The notes under the pieces were generated by a model. That model made no database searches. It was not told where the DNA came from and worked only from the letters and a program-made list of their open reading frames with translations. Both the position numbers and the translations under genes were made by a program. A stretch of DNA of 16,814 nt from JAGXIT01 sp964393815 (GTDB lineage Bacteria; Patescibacteriota; Saccharimonadia; Saccharimonadales; UBA4665). The stretch spans positions 1-16,814 of the forward strand of contig CAYMUP010000020.1 in the NCBI GenBank assembly GCA_964393815.1, read 5' to 3'. Shown here piece after piece: positions 11,795 to 16,814 of the stretch. Each line of letters begins with the position of its first letter. The stretch's first letter is position 1.

Positions 11795-13153
11795 ATGACA
11801 AACACGAGCACTACCCCACCAAACAATACCGAAGCAGAAGCTTCTTTGCTCGGTGCAATTTTGATCGACACTGACGCAATTGTAAAAATCGCCGATCGTA
11901 TCTCAGTAGACGATTTCTACGACCAAAAACACGCTCGTATTTATGAAGCGTTGGTTGCACTCTATGAAAAGCGCGCTGCGATAGACGTACTTACACTGGC
12001 AGACCAACTAAAGGGAACTGGGTTTCTCGAAATGGTTGGCGGGCCGGCATATCTGACAGAGCTCACCAATTTTGTACCTACGGCCGCCCATGTTGAGCAA
12101 TATGCTGACATTGTGGCCGAAAAAGCGCTTCGCAGGAGGCTCATTGCCGCCAGTAGCGATATGACGACCTTGGGCCAAGATGAATCAAAAGGTCTCCGCG
12201 AACTGATTGAGGAAGCTGAGACTCGGCTTTTTGAAGTAAGCAAACAGCACGTCAAGCAGAGTATTGTCAGTATAGAATCTATTTTGGCAGAAAGTTTTGA
12301 GCGCCTCGATGATCTACATAAAGACAGTAATAAGCTACGTGGTGTGCCTACTGGCTACAAAGACCTCGACAACATGCTGGCCGGCTTGCAGCCCTCTGAT
12401 CTCTTTATTTTGGCCGCTCGCCCCTCTATGGGTAAGACAGCGTTTGTGTTGAATCTGGCACACAAAATCGCCACCCAAGCCAAAGAGTCGGTTCTCATTT
12501 TTAGTCTTGAGATGAGTAAAGAGCAACTCGTTGACCGCCTGCTTTCTATGGAGTCTGGCGTTGACGCTTGGGCACTACGTACCGGCAAACTTACCGATAA
12601 CGACTTTGAAAGACTCGCCGAAGCCATGGGAACACTCTCTGAAGCAAAGATCTTCATCGACGACACGCCTGGCATTACCGTCAGCGATCTGCGCACGAAA
12701 GCTCGGCGCGAGGCACACACACAAAAACTTGGACTTATCATCGTCGACTACTTGCAGCTCATGAGCGGAGGAAGCCGATTTGGTGGCGAGGCCAACCGCG
12801 TGCAAGAGATCTCTGAGATCTCACGCGGGCTAAAAGGCGTCGCCCGTGAGCTTAATGTGCCTCTAATTGCACTCAGTCAGCTCAGCCGTTCCGTCGAGAA
12901 CCGCAATCCGCAGATTCCGCAGCTCGCCGACCTTCGTGAATCGGGCTCTATCGAGCAAGATGCCGACGTTGTCGCCTTTCTGTACCGCGAGGATTACTAT
13001 AACCCTGATAGTGAGCGCAAAAACATCATGGATGTACTGATAAAGAAACACCGAAATGGCCCCACAGGCGGAGTCGAACTCTACTTTGACCGCGACAAAC
13101 AGCGCATTCGCTCGCTCGATACTGTCTACACTTCCACTCCATTTGAAGAGTAA
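11795..13153 (+). CDS. dnaB: Replicative DNA helicase
   Basis: The ring-shaped hexameric 5'-3' helicase unwinds DNA at the fork. The 452-aa protein has the N-terminal primase-interacting domain (NTEAEASLLGAILID near residue 10 to about 150), a linker, and a RecA-type domain: Walker A ARPSMGKTAF (about 209-218), the SLEMSKEQLVDR block, the Walker B-like IIVDYLQLM (about 314-322), the SQLSRSVE motif and the arginine-finger region LRESGSIEQDAD. Length is normal and no intein is present. ATG 11795 has no ribosome-binding site, which suggests coupling to dnaX 38 bases upstream. Operon neighbour dnaX binds the same replisome. Ends 57 bases before the membrane protein, with a new promoter between. 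Confidence 0.96.
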   Translation: MTNTSTTPPNNTEAEASLLGAILIDTDAIVKIADRISVDDFYDQKHARIYEALVALYEKRAAIDVLTLADQLKGTGFLEMVGGPAYLTELTNFVPTAAHVEQYADIVAEKALRRRLIAASSDMTTLGQDESKGLRELIEEAETRLFEVSKQHVKQSIVSIESILAESFERLDDLHKDSNKLRGVPTGYKDLDNMLAGLQPSDLFILAARPSMGKTAFVLNLAHKIATQAKESVLIFSLEMSKEQLVDRLLSMESGVDAWALRTGKLTDNDFERLAEAMGTLSEAKIFIDDTPGITVSDLRTKARREAHTQKLGLIIVDYLQLMSGGSRFGGEANRVQEISEISRGLKGVARELNVPLIALSQLSRSVENRNPQIPQLADLRESGSIEQDADVVAFLYREDYYNPDSERKNIMDVLIKKHRNGPTGGVELYFDRDKQRIRSLDTVYTSTPFEE

Positions 13154-13161
13154 AAGTTCCG

Positions 13162-13190
13162 TTGGAAAAGGCATGAGCCACGTGTATACT
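13162..13190 (+). promoter_or_regulatory. Promoter of the membrane protein gene
   Basis: TTGGAA (13162-13167), 17-bp spacer, TATACT (13185-13190). The predicted start near 13197 leaves about 14 bases before ATG 13211. Confidence 0.6.
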
Positions 13191-13210
13191 TAAAGAAGTA
13201 CAACTAGACT

Positions 13211-14404
13211 ATGAGAGAAAAACTACATTTACCAAAAGTATCTACTCGGACGCTTGTTCTATGGCTGATTGCAAGCAGTGGCATGGTATTTTTGCTTGTA
13301 TTTCGTCTCCTCAAGTCTACTGGGTCACTGTACAGTCCCGGCGAGATTATGGCCCACCACCACGCACAGTCGTGGCACACCCTTTACGATAACCCACTTG
13401 AATTACCCTATACTTTTTTTGTCTGGCTGGGCGCGACCATCGGACATCATAGTGTACTTTTAAACCGTGTTGTCGCAATCATGTTTGCTTTTGTGGCCGC
13501 TTGGCTTTTTTACTACATCCTTACGAACTGGATTAGTAGACGAATTGCCATCCTTGCAACCATACTTTTTGTCGCATCAAACGGGTATCTGCATGCAGCA
13601 CGACTTGGTACGGCGGCTGTCTTGCAATTTGGAGTTCTGCTCCTTATGGCACTACCGATATTGATTACAAATGCACCAAATGCCAGTCGCAGAAAGCTTT
13701 TTTACCTTTCTGCCGCAATTGGATCTGCTCTCCTGTATGTACCCGGCATGATCTGGCAATTGCTATTAACCGCCGCAATGAGAAGAAAAAAGCTATTTCG
13801 TATACTGAGCCGACTTTCGCCCCTCCAAAAAGTTGCTACAGGCCTAGCATCAATTGTAGTAGCTACGCCGCTTGTCTGGGCAATGTACCGAACACCTCGC
13901 TTGCTTCTAGACTTTGCTGGTTTGCCACACCAAATGCCATCATCTGAACAAATAGTGTCGAATGCCACGACTTTTGCTTCAACACTTTTTTATCATAGTG
14001 GATTTTCACCCGAATACGTTACTCACGGCAGTGCCCTCGTCTCAGCCGGCGAGTTACTGCTTTTTGCTCTTGGGTTGTACGCGCTGGCCAAACCACCACG
14101 ACATGCGACAAGTTACTTCATGCTAGGATCGTTAGTGGTAAGTTCTATACTAGTTATTTTGGGTTCACAGGTGTTTTTGGTAGCGCTCATACCTATTATC
14201 TATCTTGTGATTGCCTGGGGAATGTACTACTTCCTAGACGAATGGTTGACAGTGTTCCCGCGTAATCCTATAGCAAGACGTCTTGGAGTAACCCTGCTAT
14301 GTGCGGTTTTGGCCTCCTGCGTACTTTTCCATTTGCGGTCTTACTTTGTTGCATGGCCTCACAACAGCGTAACGCGCAAAGTCTATAACCAACGCCAACC
14401 CTAA
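13211..14404 (+). CDS. Polytopic membrane protein, possible GT-C-like glycosyltransferase
   Basis: The 397-aa protein has about ten predicted membrane segments (approximately residues 14-33, 87-106, 112-125, 135-153, 164-187, 208-225, 277-293, 302-320, 321-341, 357-374) and an N-terminal positive-inside stretch. The first extracytoplasmic loop (about 34-86), ahead of the second segment, contains a YSPGE (41-45) where GT-C enzymes of the ArnT/Pmt type carry an acidic catalytic motif, and the layout of one segment plus long loop plus many segments is similar. That is suggestive only: no diagnostic DE pair is seen. Basic loops (RRKLFY, RRKKLFR) face the cytoplasm. It has its own promoter and sits between dnaB and ybaB without obvious functional relation. 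A small C-terminal tail follows the last segment. Confidence 0.7.
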   Translation: MREKLHLPKVSTRTLVLWLIASSGMVFLLVFRLLKSTGSLYSPGEIMAHHHAQSWHTLYDNPLELPYTFFVWLGATIGHHSVLLNRVVAIMFAFVAAWLFYYILTNWISRRIAILATILFVASNGYLHAARLGTAAVLQFGVLLLMALPILITNAPNASRRKLFYLSAAIGSALLYVPGMIWQLLLTAAMRRKKLFRILSRLSPLQKVATGLASIVVATPLVWAMYRTPRLLLDFAGLPHQMPSSEQIVSNATTFASTLFYHSGFSPEYVTHGSALVSAGELLLFALGLYALAKPPRHATSYFMLGSLVVSSILVILGSQVFLVALIPIIYLVIAWGMYYFLDEWLTVFPRNPIARRLGVTLLCAVLASCVLFHLRSYFVAWPHNSVTRKVYNQRQP

Positions 14405-14471
14405 ACGCTTCACCTGATAATCGCTTGTCGTTTCATGAAGTTTAAAATTGGGGCGTTTCGTTAAAATAGAG

Positions 14472-14500
14472 TGATTTTTCCTCAGGATTCGGGTTACAAT
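14472..14500 (+). promoter_or_regulatory. Putative ybaB-recR promoter
   Basis: TACAAT (14495-14500) with a weak -35 TGATTT (14472-14477), 17-bp spacer. A start near 14507 would give a short leader that includes AGAGAGG (14516-14522), 8 bases before the ybaB ATG. Confidence 0.45.
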
Positions 14501-14530
14501 AGTAAGGTTAGTTAAAGAGAGGTTAGTACG

Positions 14531-14824
14531 ATGAGTCGATTTGACCAGGCCAAAATGCTGATGCAGGCCAAAAAAATCCAAAAAGAGCTACAGAAAATGA
14601 TCATCACTGTAGAGCAGGGTGACGGCGCGGTCCGTGTGCAAATCACCGGTGAGCAAAAGATTAAAAAGATCATGATTGACCCTGAGCTCGTTGACCTGAA
14701 CGATGTGGAAGAACTCGAGCGTTGGCTCGAAGACGCTGTACGCGACGCTATTGCCGAGAGTCAAAAAGTTGCCGCAGAAAAAATGCAACCAATGCTCGGT
14801 GCACTTGGTGGCTTAGGCCTCTAG
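14531..14824 (+). CDS. ybaB: YbaB/EbfC family nucleoid-associated protein
   Basis: Small dimeric DNA-binding protein found next to recR across bacteria. The 97-aa product has the long N-terminal helix (QAKMLMQAKKIQKELQKM, residues 6-23), the beta core GDGAVRVQITGEQKIKKIMIDPELV (about 30-54) and the C-terminal helix EELERWLEDAVRDAIAESQK (about 60-79), ending in a Gly/Leu-rich tail. All match the family layout and length. AGAGAGG (14516-14522) sets ATG 14531. recR follows after 31 bases. In many bacteria the order is dnaX-ybaB-recR; here dnaB and a membrane protein gene are inserted between dnaX and ybaB. Confidence 0.92.
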   Translation: MSRFDQAKMLMQAKKIQKELQKMIITVEQGDGAVRVQITGEQKIKKIMIDPELVDLNDVEELERWLEDAVRDAIAESQKVAAEKMQPMLGALGGLGL

Positions 14825-14855
14825 GACGCGGCTAGCGAAAACCTGTCTATTACGT

Positions 14856-15464
14856 ATGTCTCAGTTGTTACCCAAGGCCCTCCAAGACCTCATAGACGCC
14901 CTCGGCACGTTGCCGGGGGTTGGTACACGCACGGCCGAAAGGTATGCGTACTTTTTGGCACGAAGAGATGCGGCCGCAACCCAAAATATTAGTGATGCAG
15001 CTGCAGGGCTCCATGCCGGAATAAAATATTGCCCCAAAACATTTGCCCTCATTAGCAGCAATGAGGATGAATCGCCCTTATACAACGATCCTCAGCGTGA
15101 TAAAACGCTTGTTGCAGTTGTCGCCGAACCATTTGACATTATTGCCCTCGAGAAAACCGGTGCTTTTAAAGGCACCTACCACGTGCTCGGCGGGCTAGTT
15201 TCACCGATTGACGGCGTTGGGCCAGAAGAACTCCATATCCGTGAGCTCATCGAGCGTATCGCCGAAGACGGGGTGAAGGAAATCATTCTTGCTACAAATG
15301 CCAGCGTCGAAGGTGAATCGACCGCGCTGTATCTTCAGCAGCAATTAGACGGCACCGACGTTAAAATAACTCGCCTGGCCCGAGGCCTACCTATGGGTGT
15401 GGATCTAGAGTATGCTGATCAAATCACGCTCAGTCGTGCCCTAGAAGGGCGCCAACAACTGTAA
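14856..15464 (+). CDS. recR: Recombination mediator RecR lacking zinc-finger cysteines
   Basis: RecR acts with RecO (and RecF) in loading RecA on SSB-coated gapped DNA. The 202-aa product has the N-terminal helix-hairpin-helix LGTLPGVGTRTAERYAYFL (16-34), then the place of the zinc finger, then the Toprim domain with VVAEPFDIIALEKTG (88-102), the YHVLGGLVSPIDGVGPEEL block (108-126), LATNASVEGESTALYL (144-159) and the C-terminal LARGLPMGVDLEYAD (173-187). Where the C4 finger normally reads CxxC...CxxC, only Cys59 remains (YCPKTFALISSN...NDPQRD), so no zinc site can form. Length is normal, so this is substitution and not deletion. No ribosome-binding site is seen, so translation may depend on ybaB upstream. 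Confidence 0.93.
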   Translation: MSQLLPKALQDLIDALGTLPGVGTRTAERYAYFLARRDAAATQNISDAAAGLHAGIKYCPKTFALISSNEDESPLYNDPQRDKTLVAVVAEPFDIIALEKTGAFKGTYHVLGGLVSPIDGVGPEELHIRELIERIAEDGVKEIILATNASVEGESTALYLQQQLDGTDVKITRLARGLPMGVDLEYADQITLSRALEGRQQL

Positions 15465-15468
15465 TAAA

Positions 15469-15744
15469 CTATGCTGCTTCTTGGGCAAGAATAATTGGAA
15501 GAACTCTTGCGAACTGTTCCAAACGCTCACCAGATGCGCCCGGATAGCTCCCTTCTAGACCAATGCCTGTTGTCTCAGCGTTAACGCCATCTGCTGGCCA
15601 ATCGGCAACTTCTCTGACGATCATGGCACTTCCGAACTGACCTGATATACGTTTACATACTTCTTCGACCGCGAGAGCACCCAACCGGGGGCGAAAAAAC
15701 AACCAGTTTCCACTAGCGGTGATTGATTCTACAGTTACTGTCAT
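15469..15744 (-). CDS. Small orphan protein (91 aa), minus strand
   Basis: Unrecognised. It starts at ATG 15744 behind a good ribosome-binding site (GAGGGAG on the minus strand, about 15750-15756) and a clear promoter, so it is probably real. The product looks like a small alpha/beta fold: strand (MTVTVESITASGNWLFFRPR), helix (LAVEEVCKRISGQFG), strand (SAMIVREVADWP), a Gly-rich loop and a C-terminal helix (GERLEQFARVLPIILAQEAA). No catalytic motif, Cys 30 only. It converges on recR with 4 bases between the stops and no hairpin. Confidence 0.6.
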   Translation of the reverse strand: MTVTVESITASGNWLFFRPRLGALAVEEVCKRISGQFGSAMIVREVADWPADGVNAETTGIGLEGSYPGASGERLEQFARVLPIILAQEAA

Positions 15745-15779
15745 TTTTACTCCCTCTTTTGGTTTAATATCTTAATTTC

Positions 15780-15807
15780 ATAATACTCCTTGTGGTTTTA
15801 GCGTCAA
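15780..15807 (-). promoter_or_regulatory. Promoter of the 91-aa minus-strand gene
   Basis: On the minus strand TTGACG (15807-15802), 16-bp spacer, TATTAT (15785-15780); predicted start near 15773, leaving a leader of about 28 bases that holds the ribosome-binding site. Confidence 0.6.
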
Positions 15808-15865
15808 GATTTTGTGAGCTTTTTAACAATTTTCTCTATAACTTTCTAAATTAACACCTTAGAAG

Positions 15866-15871
15866 TACAAT
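15866..15871 (+). promoter_or_regulatory. -10 box of the DHH gene (leaderless-type)
   Basis: TACAAT ends 8 bases before ATG 15880; the -35 position shows no consensus. Only a weak AGGT (15872-15875) precedes the start. Confidence 0.45.
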
Positions 15872-15879
15872 AGGTAGAT

Positions 15880-16814
15880 ATGGAAGAAAAAATTTCAGAG
15901 GCGATTGAAGTTGCACAGAAGATTGTAATACTTCAGGCAGACAATCCAGACGCCGATTCACTAGGATCAGCGCTTGCTCTTGAGCACCTACTCGGCGACG
16001 CCGGCAAGTCAGTCTATCTCTACTGCGGTGTAAATATACCGGAGTACCTGCGTTATTTGCCCGGATGGGACAGGGTGCTCGACACGCTACCGAGTAAGTT
16101 CGACCTCAGCCTAATTGTCGATGCCAGCACCTACACGCTCTTTGGAAAGTTAGAGCAAGCAGGCCAACTGGGCTGGCTCAAGAGCAAGCCGTGCATTGTG
16201 CTAGACCACCACTTGGTGGTCGAAAAACCACTCGATTTTACTGACCTAAAAATCATTGATAGCACGGCCGCTTCCACCGGGGATATCATTTTTGATCTGG
16301 CAGTTTCACTTGGTTTGCATATTTCTGCCCCAGCAGCCGAGTGCCTGATGACCTCAATTCTGGGCGACACACAGGGGCTTACCAATGACCTTACGACTGC
16401 GAAAACCTACCGTACCATGGCGGGACTGACCGAGCTGGGTGCCGACCGCGCTAAACTCGAGGAACAGCGCAGAGAATACGGCAAAATGCACGAAAAAATC
16501 TACACCTACAAAGGTGATCTCATACACAAGACAGAGTTCCACGCTGACGGCAAAATCGCTTTTGTGCACATCCCTCAGGCAGAAATAAACGAATATAGCC
16601 CACTCTATAACCCCGCACCACTCATCCAGTTTGATATGCTCCAAGTCCGCGGCGTTGAACTAGCGATTGTCATGAAGTCATACGACGATGGACGTGTGAC
16701 CGCAGCACTCCGCAGCAACAATGGCACGCCCGTCTGTGGCAAACTCGCCGAAGCTATGGGCGGAGGCGGCCACGCTCACGCCGCCGGCTTCAAAATCACC
16801 GACGGCCGAACCTA
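15880..16814 (+). CDS. DHH-DHHA1 phosphoesterase (NrnA-like), 3' end beyond window
   Basis: Member of the DHH superfamily of manganese-dependent phosphoesterases that includes NrnA nano-RNases / pAp phosphatases and c-di-AMP phosphodiesterases. From ATG 15880 the frame stays open to the last base (311 residues). Visible: the first metal motif DNPDADSLGSALAL (21-34), with the usual DHxDGD replaced by DNPDAD; an acidic strand LIVDAS (about 84-89); the DHH signature LDHH (108-111); a GDTQGLTND segment (about 161-169) equivalent to the TDTG motif; and the DHHA1 domain with the glycine-rich GGGGHAHAAG (294-303) that binds the substrate's phosphate. Only a few residues are missing. Which substrate it uses, short RNA, pAp or cyclic dinucleotide, cannot be read from the motifs. 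Confidence 0.85.
   Translation, partial: MEEKISEAIEVAQKIVILQADNPDADSLGSALALEHLLGDAGKSVYLYCGVNIPEYLRYLPGWDRVLDTLPSKFDLSLIVDASTYTLFGKLEQAGQLGWLKSKPCIVLDHHLVVEKPLDFTDLKIIDSTAASTGDIIFDLAVSLGLHISAPAAECLMTSILGDTQGLTNDLTTAKTYRTMAGLTELGADRAKLEEQRREYGKMHEKIYTYKGDLIHKTEFHADGKIAFVHIPQAEINEYSPLYNPAPLIQFDMLQVRGVELAIVMKSYDDGRVTAALRSNNGTPVCGKLAEAMGGGGHAHAAGFKITDGRT

Noticed and set aside
1..16814. CRISPR arrays, insertion sequences, phage genes
   Set aside because: No regularly spaced repeats, transposase, integrase or terminal inverted repeats were seen.

Overview
The window looks like chromosomal DNA of a reduced-genome bacterium of the candidate phyla radiation, most likely Candidatus Saccharibacteria (TM7). 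This rests on gene content and protein architecture, not on a marker-gene phylogeny. Supporting points are a thymidylate kinase fused to two ThyX-like domains, a DnaX without its zinc module, a RecR with only one cysteine, several promoters placed almost on top of their start codons, and TAA/TAG/TGA all used as ordinary stops. A run of exactly 100 Ns (8792-8891) is a scaffold gap. It cuts the thymidine kinase gene, and the linkage of the left 8.8 kb to the right 7.9 kb depends on it.

Left part (1-7304). The end of rplA (L1) is followed by a 73-residue membrane protein and a perfect terminator. About 0.7 kb without a recognisable gene follows. Next come dcd (dCTP deaminase) and a tmk-ThyX-ThyX fusion, which cover steps from dCTP towards dTDP. 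A promoter, a short leader ORF and a set of mutually exclusive RNA hairpins (4412-4590) then precede two small orphan genes (55 and 145 aa). A long structured leader with a terminator-like hairpin precedes rplJ (L10), which is followed by rplL (L7/L12) and a terminator. The usual rplA-rplJ adjacency is therefore interrupted by 5.4 kb of nucleotide and orphan genes. A coiled-coil plus beta-rich protein with its own promoter follows rplL.

Middle (7364-10141). A MazG-type pyrophosphohydrolase is followed by two small minus-strand orphan genes and thymidine kinase (cut by the gap). Next is a minus-strand winged-helix/Nudix protein whose Nudix box is degenerate, facing a nucleoside 2-deoxyribosyltransferase-like gene. 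The space between the last two holds three dyad-symmetric sequences. The theme is deoxynucleoside and thymidine nucleotide supply, probably with local transcriptional control.

Right part (10248-16814). This is a replication and repair block: dnaX, dnaB, a polytopic membrane protein, ybaB, recR, a small convergent minus-strand orphan gene, and the start of a DHH-DHHA1 phosphoesterase that runs off the end.

The strongest candidate for something undescribed is the 4412-4590 attenuator-like leader in front of the two orphan genes. The second is the wHTH plus degenerate-Nudix regulator with its palindromes.
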